DNA of 64,000 bases from positions 2,790,001 through 2,854,000 of the forward strand of contig NZ_VLKE01000001.1 of the NCBI RefSeq assembly GCF_007830265.1. Reading direction: 5' to 3'. Below the pieces are notes generated by a model. That model had not been told where the DNA came from and ran no database searches. It was given only the letters and a program-made list of their open reading frames with translations. Within the stretch, counting starts at the first letter, position 1. Every line of letters starts with the position of its first letter. The DNA comes from Micromonospora olivasterospora. GTDB taxonomy: Bacteria > Actinomycetota > Actinomycetes > Mycobacteriales > Micromonosporaceae. Shown in pieces: positions 1-8,446 of the stretch. A program made the position numbers and the translations under genes.

Positions 1-300
1 GAGACGCAGCTGGCGGTGCGGGCCGCCGGGCTGGACCTGCACAGCACCAGCTACGAGTGGCTGACCGTCGGGTCGGGCCGGGCGCAGTACCGGGGCGCCG
101 GAACGCTCGGCGGGCGCAGCGGCTACGCCTTCCTGGTCAGCGTGGTCGACGGCGCGGTGGTCGGCGGCCCGGACCGGATCCGGGTGAGGGTGTGGGAGGT
201 CGCCACCGGGACCGTCGTGTACGACACCCAACCCGGTGCCCCGCTGACCGCGGATCCGACCACCGCGATCGACGGCGGGAACCTGGTCGTGCACCCGTAG
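1..300 (+). CDS. C-terminal part of an exported post-COAP-1-like structural protein (cut by window start)
   Basis: The frame is open from the first base (E-T-Q-L-A-V-R) and ends at a TAG, so only about 99 C-terminal residues are present. The pattern STSYEWL...GSGRAQYRGAGTL...GYAFLVSVVDG...DRIRVRVWEVATGTVVYDTQPG resembles the post-COAP-1 beta domain found at the C-terminus of large secreted PKD-, collagen- or Ig-repeat proteins in actinobacteria (family assignment from memory). No membrane anchor or sorting signal follows, so the protein would be released rather than anchored. A strong terminator lies 15 bp after the stop. The upstream domains are outside the window. Confidence 0.6.
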   Translation, partial: ETQLAVRAAGLDLHSTSYEWLTVGSGRAQYRGAGTLGGRSGYAFLVSVVDGAVVGGPDRIRVRVWEVATGTVVYDTQPGAPLTADPTTAIDGGNLVVHP

Positions 301-314
301 CGGGGTGTGCGACG

Positions 315-355
315 GACTGGCGGGGCGCACCGGAGGGGGGTGCGCCCCGCCAGTC
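315..355 (+). terminator. Rho-independent-type terminator hairpin
   Basis: A 16-17 bp perfect GC-rich stem (left arm from 315, right arm ending 355) with a loop of about 7 nt lies 15 bp after the stop of the gene ending at 300. There is no U-tract, as is usual for high-GC actinobacteria. Confidence 0.75.
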
Positions 356-454
356 GTTACGTACTAGGCGTGTGGTTGACCGGTGCGGACATGGCCAGGG
401 CACAGGCCAGTGGCAAGCCGACCCGGACCGGTGTCCCGGACTGTAAGCAGCGAA

Positions 455-538
455 AACCAACGACAACGCTGGCCAGAGCGGGGTGCCGCACGGCAGTGCT
501 CGTGCCGGAACCGGTTGGCCAGTGTTGTCGTTGGTGTT
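455..538. repeat. Long imperfect inverted repeat, probable terminator for the minus-strand gene at 563
   Basis: Arms 455-475 and 516-538 share CCAACGACAAC and TGGCCA elements in inverted orientation with two or three differences, separated by about 40 nt that can itself fold. It lies 25 bp past the stop of the minus-strand gene ending at 563. The rest of 356-562 shows no gene. Confidence 0.5.
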
Positions 539-562
539 GGGCTCTGGAAGCTACGGCTGGGT

Positions 563-1960
563 CTACGGGCAGGGCGTCGTGAACTGCACGCCGTCCAGGA
601 AGTTCCCGACCGCCGGGTTGTTACCCGCCGCCGACACGGATTCGAAGGCGAGTCGTGTGGTGGTCTGTCCCGGTGGGACGACGTATACGCCGGTGTAGTA
701 GCCCCAGGCGGTGTTGTCGTCGGAGATGTCCGGGGAGGTGGCCCCGATCGGGGTTCGCGGCGTGGTCGCGCCTGGCGCGCCGATGAGCACGTGCATCACG
801 TCGGTGCCCAGGCGGCCGCGGTGGTAGAACGACCAGGTCATCACTGTGCCCGGAACGGTGGGCAGGTCCTGGTAGAGCGTGGAGGGCTGGTTGGCGTTGA
901 GTTCGGCGAACTGTTGCCCGTGGGCCGATGGAACACCAGAAGCACCGCCGCGCCAGAACTCCAGCAGCCCGTCGCTGGCGGTGGTGTGCCAGCCGACGCT
1001 CGGGTTGGTGGAGGCGTCGGGGATGTTCCAGTCGAGCGTGGCGACGGGTGGCGTTTCGAAGCTGCCGTTGACCAGGTTGACGGGTGTGGGGTCACAGGCG
1101 ACGGTGACGGTGACCGTGGCGGTGCTGGTTCCGCAGGCGGTGGTGATGGTGTAGGCGAAGGTGTCGGTGCCGGCGAAGCCTGGGGCGGGCGTGTAGACGA
1201 TGTTGCCGCCGGAGACCGTCGCGGTGCCGTTGCTGGGCGTGGTGACGTTGCTGAGCGTCGGTGAGGTCGCGACGTCGTTGGCCAGGACGGGCACGCTGAC
1301 GGCCTTGTTCTGGATGGTGGTGGCAGTGTCGTTGACGGCTCTGGTTGGTGAGATGGACTGCCCGTCGACGATCCGGATCGGCGGGGCGGGTGTGCTGTTT
1401 CCGAGCTCGCCAGGAGCGGAGATGACGCTGCTGATCCCGGTTGGCCGGATGGTCATGCTTCCCCCGATGGTGCCTTGCCTGACCCGGAAGGTGATGACCT
1501 TCGTAGACGGGTCGGTCTTGACGCCAGGCGAGGTGATCGACAGGGTGTTGCCGCTGATGGTGCCGGCTCCCGACTGGCTGACGACATCAGCGTAGGCCAG
1601 CAGTGAGGACACGTCCCAGGTCGTGGTGTACGTGGTGACCAGCAACGGCCACTGGGTCGTCCGGTGGGTCAGCGTGACGGTAAAGGTGCTGCCCGGCGCG
1701 ATCTGCCCGCCCCACAAGGGTGGGACGGTATCGACTGAGACCGACCCGCTGCCCAGCCGCGTCCCCAGTATGTTTTTCCAGTAGTAGCTGACGGGGTAGG
1801 TTGCCTGCCCCTGCTGGACACAGGGCGGTTCGGCAGCTTTCGGGGCGGCGGCGTGCGCACCGGTACTGACCAGCATCTGCATCCCCAGTGCGGCCAGCAC
1901 GGTCGACACGGCGCAAGCGAGCCGCCGTGTAGCCAGCCGGGTTTTGGATCGATGTGACAT
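563..1960 (-). CDS. Secreted Ig-like repeat protein
   Basis: Exported protein of about 465 aa. The N-terminus (MSHRSKTRLATRR, hydrophobic core, GAHA/AA) is a Sec signal peptide. The middle is beta-rich. A cadherin/Big_9-like Ig module follows (NDTATTIQNKAVSVPVLANDV...GNIVYTPAPGFAGTDTFAYTI), then a C-terminal beta-sandwich with NLVNGSFETPP at its start and GNFLDGVQFTTPCP at the end, a pattern typical of carbohydrate- or surface-associated domains. There are no catalytic motifs and no sortase signal. I chose the ATG at 1960 because the signal peptide starts there (GGAGGG about 10 nt upstream). An in-frame ATG at 2032 has a better-spaced GGAGG and would add 24 residues. Role unknown, probably adhesive or matrix. 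Confidence 0.75.
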   Translation of the reverse strand: MSHRSKTRLATRRLACAVSTVLAALGMQMLVSTGAHAAAPKAAEPPCVQQGQATYPVSYYWKNILGTRLGSGSVSVDTVPPLWGGQIAPGSTFTVTLTHRTTQWPLLVTTYTTTWDVSSLLAYADVVSQSGAGTISGNTLSITSPGVKTDPSTKVITFRVRQGTIGGSMTIRPTGISSVISAPGELGNSTPAPPIRIVDGQSISPTRAVNDTATTIQNKAVSVPVLANDVATSPTLSNVTTPSNGTATVSGGNIVYTPAPGFAGTDTFAYTITTACGTSTATVTVTVACDPTPVNLVNGSFETPPVATLDWNIPDASTNPSVGWHTTASDGLLEFWRGGASGVPSAHGQQFAELNANQPSTLYQDLPTVPGTVMTWSFYHRGRLGTDVMHVLIGAPGATTPRTPIGATSPDISDDNTAWGYYTGVYVVPPGQTTTRLAFESVSAAGNNPAVGNFLDGVQFTTPCP

Positions 1961-2199
1961 CAACGATGAACCCTCCGTTCCGGACAGGGCGAGGGCGGCG
2001 GCCCGCCCGAGGGCGATGCGTCGCATCCGCATGAGCAACCTCCATAGAGGGGTGTTAATGGGTCGAGTGTGAGGTTGCCACTGGCGACGAAGTCATGTGT
2101 TAACGCCGCGTGTCGACGCGTGTCCGGAAAGTGACGGACAAGGTAAGCCGCGGCGCCTGTGGAGACGGGTGGGGAGCCGTCAGCGGTGCACGATGCCTT

Positions 2200-2955
2200 C
2201 TACCGTGAGTCGTCGTCGCTCGGCACTGGATCGGCAGGCCGTCGGGGCAGGCGTCGGATCAGCCACCAGCCGTATCCGACGAAGAACAGCGCAACGGCTG
2301 CCTGCCACCACAGTGGGGCTGCGCCCGGGCTGCGGAGCTGGACGAGATTGTCGGAGGCGTGCAGCACGACCAGCGGCCATATCGTGCCGAGGTGCCAGCG
2401 CAAGGCTGCTAGCCCGAACCCGTAGGCGGTGGTGCTGATCACCTGTGCGACCGTGTCGTCCCAGGGACGTTCGAACCACAGGCCGCTCAGGGCGTGCCCG
2501 AGTCCGAACAGCACGCCCACCCAGACAGCCGCGCGCGTTGCGCCGAGCGAGGCCAGCACATGCTGGTTGATACCCCGGCTGAGCGACTCTTCGGCGACGC
2601 CGACGGCCAGCATGGTCACGGCGGTACTGATGAATGCGTTCGTCGGCCCGGTGAGGCCTGGAGTGGCGTAGGACACGGTGACGGCTACGACCGGCAGGCA
2701 GTACCACCACGAACGATTGGGACGCGGCCAGCCCAAGGCGGCATCGCGCCACCAGCCCATCGATGCGGCGAACGCGAGCGTCGCAGCTGCGGCGCCAACG
2801 TTGACCAGTGCGGAGCCCAGGTCCGGAAACCAGGAGGCGGAAAGGCCACCGACAAGCTCCGCCAAGGCGAACAGCACGACGTGCCATGCCAGCGTCAGCT
2901 CGGCCGCGACAACCACCGGAATCCGGCACGCCCGCTGCTCGATGCGTCCACGCAC
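2200..2955 (-). CDS. CPBP family intramembrane metalloprotease
   Basis: About 251 aa with six to seven hydrophobic segments. The family motifs are in order: EESLSRG (the EExxxR glutamate pair and arginine), FGLGHALSG (FxxxH) and HASDN (second His and Asn). These are the residues expected to hold the metal in Rce1/CPBP (abortive-infection, ABI) membrane proteases. Members process prenylated proteins, bacteriocins or signalling peptides, but the substrate cannot be told here. The GTG at 2955 lacks a clear ribosome site and the start may lie about 30 nt further in. Neighbours are exported proteins rather than a peptide cluster, so no substrate gene is evident. Confidence 0.8.
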   Translation of the reverse strand: MRGRIEQRACRIPVVVAAELTLAWHVVLFALAELVGGLSASWFPDLGSALVNVGAAAATLAFAASMGWWRDAALGWPRPNRSWWYCLPVVAVTVSYATPGLTGPTNAFISTAVTMLAVGVAEESLSRGINQHVLASLGATRAAVWVGVLFGLGHALSGLWFERPWDDTVAQVISTTAYGFGLAALRWHLGTIWPLVVLHASDNLVQLRSPGAAPLWWQAAVALFFVGYGWWLIRRLPRRPADPVPSDDDSR

Positions 2956-3249
2956 GCGCAGACCATACGGCAGCGGGTCGCGGTGGATCGATGCGGTCGG
3001 TGGCGCTCGGTGTGGTGGCCACTGTGGCCACCAGTTGCCGAATTGGCCTCTATGGGATCAAGGCGGCCCGCGCGGGCGGGCCGCTCGTGCCCGCTCGTCA
3101 GGGGCGCGTGGCCCGGCCGCTCCGCTCGCGCTCCACGCCGGCCACGTCTCCCCCCACGACGGGCACGAGGACCAGGAACTGCGTCCCACAGGCCCACCCG
3201 ACTGGTGAGGTCTCCTAATCAACTGTCGCCGGTCCGCTGGTGAAACGGG
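2956..3249. other. Intergenic stretch without a convincing gene
   Basis: 294 bp between the CPBP gene and a recombinase remnant. Open frames here lack recognisable domains or ribosome sites. It probably belongs to the decayed mobile segment that includes 3250-3558. Confidence 0.4.
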
Positions 3250-3558
3250 TCATCGGAATTTCGGTTGGCTACTTTCCGCGTGGTCGCCTCGGGCGTAGTT
3301 GGACCAGGTGGTGCCGGCCTCGGTGGCGAGACGGGCGGTGGTGGCGTGGTGGTAGCCGAGCGCGGTCGCGACGATCGGGGCGGGCATGGTCAGGACGTGC
3401 TGGCGGATCGCGGCGGCGCGGCCAGCGGTGGTCGGGACGTTAAGGGAGTGGACCAGCGCGGCGAGGGTGCTGGGGTGCAGTGGCTGGCCGGCACGGCGGC
3501 CGGGAAAGAGCCAGCGTGAGTCTTGGTTGGTGGCGGTGGACGGGTTGGCGCGGGGCGT
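3250..3558 (-). pseudogene. C-terminal remnant of a tyrosine recombinase/integrase
   Basis: Reading the minus strand gives about 102 codons without a start: SRWLFPGRRAGQPLHPSTL, then ALVHSLNVPTTAGRAAAIRQ, then HVLTMPAPIVATALGYHHATTARLA, ending in TGA. This matches the C-terminal region of actinobacterial transposon-type site-specific integrases (WLFPGRRAGQP, TAGRAAAIRQH, ALGYH as the late catalytic region). The N-terminal catalytic part is missing and the frame runs upstream into the terminator of the neighbouring gene, so this is a decayed fragment. It marks a past insertion in this accessory segment. Confidence 0.7.
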
Positions 3559-3570
3559 CCGGGCCGTGTC

Positions 3571-3604
3571 GAGTGGTCCCGCCGGAGGTTCGGCGGGACC
3601 ACTC
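3571..3604 (-). terminator. Terminator hairpin of the four-repeat protein gene
   Basis: A 13-14 bp perfect stem (3571-3584 with 3591-3604) and 6-nt loop, 9 bp beyond the stop codon at 3614. Confidence 0.75.
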
Positions 3605-3613
3605 GTGCCGGCA

Positions 3614-4264
3614 TCAGGGCAGCCGGATGGTCCTGGTGTTGGGGAAGCTGCCGGGGCAGGATGTCGACGAGCCCGTGCCGACCACGACGTATCCCGGTGG
3701 GATCGGCGAAACCGAGCAGATGACCGTCGTGCCAGAGGCCGCCGGAGTGCGGATGGTCCAGGTGTTGGGGAAGCTGCCGGGGCAGGATGTCGACGAGCCC
3801 TCGGCGATGATGACGAACCCGCTCGGGACGGCGGAGACCTTGCACATCACGGTGGTTCCGGTGGTGGACGGGGTGGTGATCGTCCAGGTGTTGGGGAAGC
3901 TGCCGGGGCAGGATGTCGACGAGCCCTCGGCGATGATGACGAACCCGCTCGGGACGGCGGAGACCTTGCACATCACGGTGGTTCCGGTGGTGGACGGGGT
4001 GGTGATCGTCCAGGTGTTGGGGAAGCTGCCCGGGCAGGATGTCGACGAGCCCTCGGCGATGATGACCTGCCCGGCGGGTATGGGGGAACTCTTGCAGATG
4101 GTCGTTGTCGCCGCGCTGGCTGGCGTCGCGACCGTCACCGCCGAGATGATCCCGAGAGTGATGGCGGCCACCGCGACCGCCCCGAGGCGGCGCAGCGCCT
4201 TCGCAACCCGTCCACCTGTTTGCGAACGTCGCGGCAGCCGCCGGACCCGTTCCGGTCGAGTCAT
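3614..4264 (-). CDS. Secreted four-repeat cysteine protein, function unknown
   Basis: About 216 aa. A twin-Arg-containing n-region, a hydrophobic core (AVAVAAITLGIISAVTVAT) and a PASA-A cleavage site form a signal peptide. The mature protein is four 42-residue repeats, each with two Cys (pattern C-x3-x-PxG-x2-I-x-EGSSTSCPGSFPNTWTI), suggesting one disulfide per repeat. DNA units are exactly 126 bp; the two middle units are almost identical, so expansion is recent. ATG at 4264 is preceded by AGGGA at suitable spacing. No enzyme motif and no wall anchor. I do not recognise the family; it may bind a surface or extracellular ligand. Confidence 0.75.
   Translation of the reverse strand: MTRPERVRRLPRRSQTGGRVAKALRRLGAVAVAAITLGIISAVTVATPASAATTTICKSSPIPAGQVIIAEGSSTSCPGSFPNTWTITTPSTTGTTVMCKVSAVPSGFVIIAEGSSTSCPGSFPNTWTITTPSTTGTTVMCKVSAVPSGFVIIAEGSSTSCPGSFPNTWTIRTPAASGTTVICSVSPIPPGYVVVGTGSSTSCPGSFPNTRTIRLP
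3626..4129. repeat. Four tandem 126-bp coding repeats
   Basis: Units start at 3626, 3752, 3878 and 4004. Units 2 and 3 differ at only a few bases, while the outer units have diverged. Confidence 0.85.
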
Positions 4265-4616
4265 GCTGGTCCCTTCGATAGATCCCATGGCAGCGGAAGG
4301 TGCTGTTGCTATTACTCGATGCGATCATGGGCTGAGTGCCCCGGGCTTCGCAATAGCTACCGTGATGGATGAACAAACGAAGTCGGCGCGGGCCGACGCA
4401 CGGCTCTGACCTCCATCAACGCGATCCGGGACTAGCAACCACTCGTCAACAAACGTCCGCGACGTGCGCGGGCATGTTCCTGACCGGGCACGCAGTGTGT
4501 CGATGGCGTGAAGCTCTCAAGCTCACTTACCGATACCCGTCCGGAGACGACGCCCCAGCGCCCCGTTACCTAATGAGCCCGAACGGCCCGCCGAGGTCCG
4601 CGGAATCTGCGGAGCA
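4265..4616. other. Intergenic region with no gene seen
   Basis: About 350 bp upstream of the four-repeat gene, less GC-rich than its surroundings around 4300-4560. It should hold the minus-strand promoter, but I cannot assign boxes confidently. No domain-bearing frame on either strand. Confidence 0.4.
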
Positions 4617-4967
4617 ATAGTCAAGACCCGCGCCTGGGACCGGTTGCACCCACGGTTGACCCACCGATCCGCCTGGGTCGACGCGGCGAAGGTGTTGCCG
4701 GTCATTGAGGGAACTGTCTTCCGTTTGGAGGTCGAGCACCTGCCCAGCGGCGCGACCCCGAAGCCGGTGTGGCTGTGGTGGTCCGGCGTCGACGCCACCC
4801 CGGCTGACGTCGACCGGCTCTGGCAGACGTTCCTGCGCCGCTTCGACATCGAGCACACGTTCCGCCTGTTCAAGCAGACCCTCGGCTGGACCTGTCCGAA
4901 GATCCGCACCCCGTAGGCCGCCGACCGGTGGACCTGGCTGATCCTGGCCGCCTACACGCAACTGCGT
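4617..4967 (+). pseudogene. Transposase remnant (NF041680-type actinobacterial transposase)
   Basis: Fragment reading VKTRAWDRLHPRLTHRSAWV, then LPVIEGTVFRLEVEHLPSGA, then PKPVWLWWSGVDATPADVDR, then FDIEHTFRLFKQTLGWTCPK. This is the central DDE-type region; the EHTFRLFKQ segment carries the late acidic residue. A TAG at 4915 replaces a Gln codon, after which the same frame continues A-A-D-R-W-T-W-L-I-L-A-A-Y-T-Q-L-R-L. Both termini are missing. The remnant ends exactly at the stop codon of the minus-strand gene at 4968, so the insertion or its decay reached the edge of the core region. Confidence 0.75.
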
Positions 4968-5396
4968 CTAGAGGCGGCGGTTCTCCCGCACCAGGCCGCC
5001 CTCGCACCAGTCCCGGTAGTCGAAGAGGCCCGGCCGGGCCAGCAGCACGCGGCTGTTGTACGCCCAGGTCCGCATCAGCTGGTCACCGTCGCGCTCGGCC
5101 TGCTCGACCAGCTTCCGGAAGCGCCGCTTGGGGTGGGCGCGGAAGTTCGTCCGGATACCGTCGGCGGCGTAGATGTAGAGGCAGTGCAGGGCGAACCGGC
5201 GGGCCGGGCAGGCCGGGTCCATTGCCAGCCCGAAGAGGGTCTGCACCAGGTGGTCCCCGGCGACCAGCAGGTCCCAGTCCGGGGGCATCGAGGCCAGCGG
5301 CACCGAATCGGGCTGGTACGCCCACGCCCGCAGCTCCGCCGGGGACGGGTCCACGGGGTTGGCGAAGCCGTGGAACGTCGACTCCTGCACGCGCAC
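4968..5396 (-). CDS. Conserved hypothetical protein
   Basis: 142 aa, starting VRVQESTFHGFANPVDP, rich in Trp/Tyr/Arg, no signal peptide or membrane segment. GTG at 5396 has GGAAGG seven bases upstream. Features such as LVAGDHLVQTLFGLAMDP, LHCLYIYAADGIRTNF and the basic RAHPKRRFRKLVEQA suggest a compact helical cytosolic protein. It looks like a short protein conserved in Micromonosporaceae, but I cannot name a function. Its stop abuts a transposase remnant, so the original C-terminus may have been trimmed. Confidence 0.65.
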   Translation of the reverse strand: MRVQESTFHGFANPVDPSPAELRAWAYQPDSVPLASMPPDWDLLVAGDHLVQTLFGLAMDPACPARRFALHCLYIYAADGIRTNFRAHPKRRFRKLVEQAERDGDQLMRTWAYNSRVLLARPGLFDYRDWCEGGLVRENRRL

Positions 5397-5518
5397 CGGC
5401 CAACCTTCCGCTCGCGCCCGCGGGGGACCGACCACCCGCGGACCCTGGCTGTTGGGGCGAAACCGTAACCCGGGTTGCCGAGCGCTGGAAGGGTTGAACA
5501 CATTCGGTGACCCGACGG

Positions 5519-5556
5519 ACAGGGCCGGGCCGACCGTACGGTCGACCCGGCCCTGT
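5519..5556 (-). terminator. Terminator hairpin after the antiporter operon
   Basis: A 16-bp stem with one mismatch (5519-5534 with 5541-5556) and a CGTACG loop, 20 bp beyond the antiporter stop at 5576. Confidence 0.7.
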
Positions 5557-5575
5557 GCGGTCCGGCGGCCCGGCG

Positions 5576-6787
5576 TCAGTCGGTGGTGGCGGTGACCGCC
5601 GCCTCCATCCGCTGGCGGGCGGCCCGCTGCCGCAGCCACTGCTTGAACCAGGCGAAGTCCGGCAGCCGGGCCAGCATCGGCCCGGTCACCACGGTGATCA
5701 GCACGTACGCCGTCGCCAGCGCCGCCAGCCTGGGCTCGACGCTGCCGGCGGCCACGGCGAGCCCCGCGATGACGATGGAGAACTCCCCGCGCGGCACCAG
5801 GGCCAGGCCGGCCCGCCACCGGCCGGGTTCCTTGATGCCCACGCGCCGGGCGGCCAGGTAGCCGGTCAGCGTCTTCGTGCCCATGGTCACCACGGCCAGC
5901 CCGAGCGCCGGCAGCAGCACCGGCGGGATGTCCCGCGGGTCGGTGACCAGCCCGAAGAAGAGGAAGAAGACCGCGGCGAAGAGGTCCCGCAGCGGGGAGA
6001 GCATCTCGGTCGCGTGGTGCGCGACCGGCCCCGAGAGGGCGATGCCGACGAGGAACGCGCCGACCGCCGCCGACACCTGGAGCTTGGCCGCGACACCGGC
6101 GACCAGCAGGGTCAGCCCGAGCACGCCGAGCAGCAGCGCCTCCGGGTCCTTGGCCGACAGGGCCGAGGAGATCAGGTGGCCGTACCGGATCGCGACCACC
6201 AGCACGAGCAGCACCGTGCCGACCGCCACGGCGAGCGCGATGCCGCCGCCCAGCAGGCCGGTGCCGGCGAGCACGGCGGTGAGCAGCGGCAGGTACAGCG
6301 CCATCGCCAGGTCCTCGATGACCAGCACCGACAGGACGACCGGGGTCTCCCGGTTACCCAGCCGGCCCAGGTCGGCCAGCACCTTGGCGATCACCCCGGA
6401 CGAGGAGACCCAGGTGATGCCGGCCAGTACGACGGCGGCCACCCAGTTCCAGCCGAGCAGCAGGGCGAAGGCCGCGCCGGGCAGCGCGTTGAGCACCCCG
6501 TCGATCAGCCCGGCGGGTGCCGCCGAGCGGAGGTTGCCGACCAGCTCACCGGCCGAGTACTCCAGGCCGAGCATGACCAGCAGCAGGATCACGCCGATCT
6601 CGGCGCCGACGGCGAAGAACTCCTCGCTGGCGGCGAGCGGCAACACACCGCCGTGCCCGAAGACGAGCCCGGCGAGCAGGTAGAGCGGAATGGGCGAGAG
6701 GCCGATCCGGCGGCCGAGCCGGCCGAGGAGCCCCAGCAGGAACAGCAGGGCCCCGACCTCGATGAGCAGTGTTGTGGTCTCGTGCAT
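5576..6787 (-). CDS. Cation:proton antiporter (CPA2 family, KhtU/KefB-like)
   Basis: 403 aa with about 12 hydrophobic segments, the normal size for a membrane subunit without a fused nucleotide-binding domain. Family features include GLEYSAGELVGNLRSA early, the VLSVLVIEDLAMALYLP helix with the ion-binding Glu-Asp pair, and VSAAVGAFLVGIALSG. Exchanges K+ or Na+ for protons at the plasma membrane. The upstream gene ending at 6795, seven bases away, encodes a TrkA-C regulatory subunit, so the two form a KhtTU-type pair. Start ATG at 6787. Ion specificity is inferred only from this partner. Confidence 0.9.
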   Translation of the reverse strand: MHETTTLLIEVGALLFLLGLLGRLGRRIGLSPIPLYLLAGLVFGHGGVLPLAASEEFFAVGAEIGVILLLVMLGLEYSAGELVGNLRSAAPAGLIDGVLNALPGAAFALLLGWNWVAAVVLAGITWVSSSGVIAKVLADLGRLGNRETPVVLSVLVIEDLAMALYLPLLTAVLAGTGLLGGGIALAVAVGTVLLVLVVAIRYGHLISSALSAKDPEALLLGVLGLTLLVAGVAAKLQVSAAVGAFLVGIALSGPVAHHATEMLSPLRDLFAAVFFLFFGLVTDPRDIPPVLLPALGLAVVTMGTKTLTGYLAARRVGIKEPGRWRAGLALVPRGEFSIVIAGLAVAAGSVEPRLAALATAYVLITVVTGPMLARLPDFAWFKQWLRQRAARQRMEAAVTATTD

Positions 6788-6794
6788 CCGCGCC

Positions 6795-7295
6795 TCAGCC
6801 GTCCGGGTCGCTGTCGGCGAGGATCTCGCTCACGCCGTCGAGCCCCTGGCGGGTGCCGACCACGACCACGACGTCACCGGCGTCGAAGCGGAAGGTGGGG
6901 TCCGGCGAGACGATCACCTCGCCGCGGCGGAGCACGGCCACGATCGAGGCGCTGGTGCGGGTGCGCGCCTTGGTGTCGCCCAGCCGCCGGTTGACGTACT
7001 TCGAGCCGGCCGGGATGGCGATCTGCTCGGTGAGCAGCCCGGCCGCCTGCTCGCGCAGGCCGGAGAGCTGACCGAGCATCAGCGACGCGCCGAGGATGTC
7101 GGCCAGCGCCTCCGCCTCGTCGTCGGTGAGGGGTATGTCGGCCTGACATGAGTCGGGATCGTCCGGGTCGTACAGGACAAGATCGCGGCGGCCATTGCGG
7201 TGGGAGACCACGCCTAGCCGGTGCCCGGATTCCGTCACCAGGTCGTGACGCATTCCGATCCCGGGTAGGGCAGTCTGTTCGACACGTACTCGCAC
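6795..7295 (-). CDS. Antiporter regulatory subunit with TrkA-C (RCK_C) domain (KhtT-like)
   Basis: 166 aa. The N-terminal 70 residues (VEQTALPGIGMRHDLVTESGHRLGVVSHRNGRRDLVLYD) match the KhtT N-domain; the C-terminal half is an RCK_C/TrkA-C fold ending FRFDAGDVVVVVGTRQGLDGV. It is cytosolic and should gate the membrane antiporter encoded next (start 6787) in response to ligand or pH. It is first gene of a two-gene operon, 31 bp from the divergent lipoprotein gene at 7327, so the promoters share a very short region. Confidence 0.88.
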   Translation of the reverse strand: MRVRVEQTALPGIGMRHDLVTESGHRLGVVSHRNGRRDLVLYDPDDPDSCQADIPLTDDEAEALADILGASLMLGQLSGLREQAAGLLTEQIAIPAGSKYVNRRLGDTKARTRTSASIVAVLRRGEVIVSPDPTFRFDAGDVVVVVGTRQGLDGVSEILADSDPDG

Positions 7296-7326
7296 GTGGC
7301 AAGGCTACCGAGTGAGGTAAAGGTCG

Positions 7327-8427
7327 ATGGTCGGTCGGGTTCCGCTCCGGGTGGTCGCGCTACTGGTCGTACCGCTGCTGGCCGGTTGTTCGGTCGGCGA
7401 CGTCCGCCGCCGGCCGCCGGACCGGTCGGCGCCCTCGTCCGCGCCGTCCGCGCCGGCGCCGTCCCCCACGGCCGCCGCCGTCGAGGTACGCGAGGTCCGG
7501 GTCGCCGTCGGCCGGCGGTACGACCCGCCGTTCGTTGATTTCGTCACCGCCGACCGCGGGTACGCCCTCTTTGCCGCCTGCGACCACCGCCCGCCGGGCC
7601 GGGACTGCCCGGCGCAGCTCTACTCCACCGTCGACGGCGGGCGCTCCTGGCGGCACCTGCGGCATCCCCACCCGGTCGCCGACAACCACCAGCTCTACAC
7701 AGCCGGAAACCTGCTGCTCGTGCTGGCCGGCGACGGCGACTGGTACACCTCCACCAACGGCGGCGGCACCTTCGCCCACACCCGCGGAGAGCAGGCGCCG
7801 GCCTCGTGGCGGGCGGCCCAGGGCCGCTTCCAGATCGACGAGAGCGACGGCCGGGTGGTCCGGTGGGCCGGCCAGCGGGCGGAGCCCCTGCCCGCCCAGC
7901 CGCCCCTGCCCGGGCTGAACACGGTCGGCGAAGCCGGCGGCCTGCTGGTCGCCGCCGGCGTCCAGGACGGCCGGCCGCGCGCCGCGATCTCCCTCGACGG
8001 GGGCCGGACGTGGAGTGACACGCCCGTGCCCGGGTCGGCCACCGACCTGCACGTGCTGTTCGTCCGGTCCAGCCCGGACGGCGAGGCGTGGCTGGTCGGT
8101 GACCGCCCGGACCGGGGCGGCTTCCCCTCGGTCTGGCGGTTCCAGGGCGAGTGGGTGCCGGTGCGCGCCGACGGGCATCCCGAGGAGATCACCTCCGTCG
8201 CGCCGATCGGCGGGGGCCTGCTCGCCGTCAACGGGCCGGCCGGCTGCGGCGTGGTCGCCGAGGGCAGGTACCACGCGCTCGGCTGGCCGCCCGGGCGCGA
8301 CCACTACCTGATGGTCCTGCCCGACGGCACCCTCGCGGCTCGTGGCCCGGCGGACGTCCTGCTGGCCACCGGCCGGTACGCGGACCGCCGCTGGGTGCGC
8401 GTGCTGCTGGAGGCGGCCGATAAGTGA
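7327..8427 (+). CDS. Lipoprotein with BNR/Asp-box beta-propeller repeats
   Basis: 366 aa. A lipobox (LLAGC, Cys about residue 21) follows a short hydrophobic leader, then a Ser/Pro/Ala linker. The mature part contains Asp-box style repeats STVDGGRSWRHL, STNGGGTFAHT and SLDGGRTWSDT, typical of sialidase/Ycf48-like propellers. No sialidase catalytic Arg/Glu pattern was recognised, so a binding or scaffold role outside the membrane is more likely. Divergent from the antiporter operon. Its stop lies just before the HAIR element of clpB. Confidence 0.8.
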   Translation: MVGRVPLRVVALLVVPLLAGCSVGDVRRRPPDRSAPSSAPSAPAPSPTAAAVEVREVRVAVGRRYDPPFVDFVTADRGYALFAACDHRPPGRDCPAQLYSTVDGGRSWRHLRHPHPVADNHQLYTAGNLLLVLAGDGDWYTSTNGGGTFAHTRGEQAPASWRAAQGRFQIDESDGRVVRWAGQRAEPLPAQPPLPGLNTVGEAGGLLVAAGVQDGRPRAAISLDGGRTWSDTPVPGSATDLHVLFVRSSPDGEAWLVGDRPDRGGFPSVWRFQGEWVPVRADGHPEEITSVAPIGGGLLAVNGPAGCGVVAEGRYHALGWPPGRDHYLMVLPDGTLAARGPADVLLATGRYADRRWVRVLLEAADK

Positions 8428-8446
8428 CTCAGGTCACACCTCCAGG

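Noticed and set aside
3626..4129. Possible CRISPR-like array
   Set aside because: Units are 126 bp and contiguous with no variable spacers; they are coding repeats.
3386..4409. Plus-strand frames opposite the four-repeat gene
   Set aside because: Repeat units are mirrored but the minus strand alone gives signal peptide, Cys pattern, ribosome site and terminator.
4369..4620. Plus-strand 83-codon frame
   Set aside because: No ribosome site, domain or conservation signal that I can see; lies in the decayed segment.
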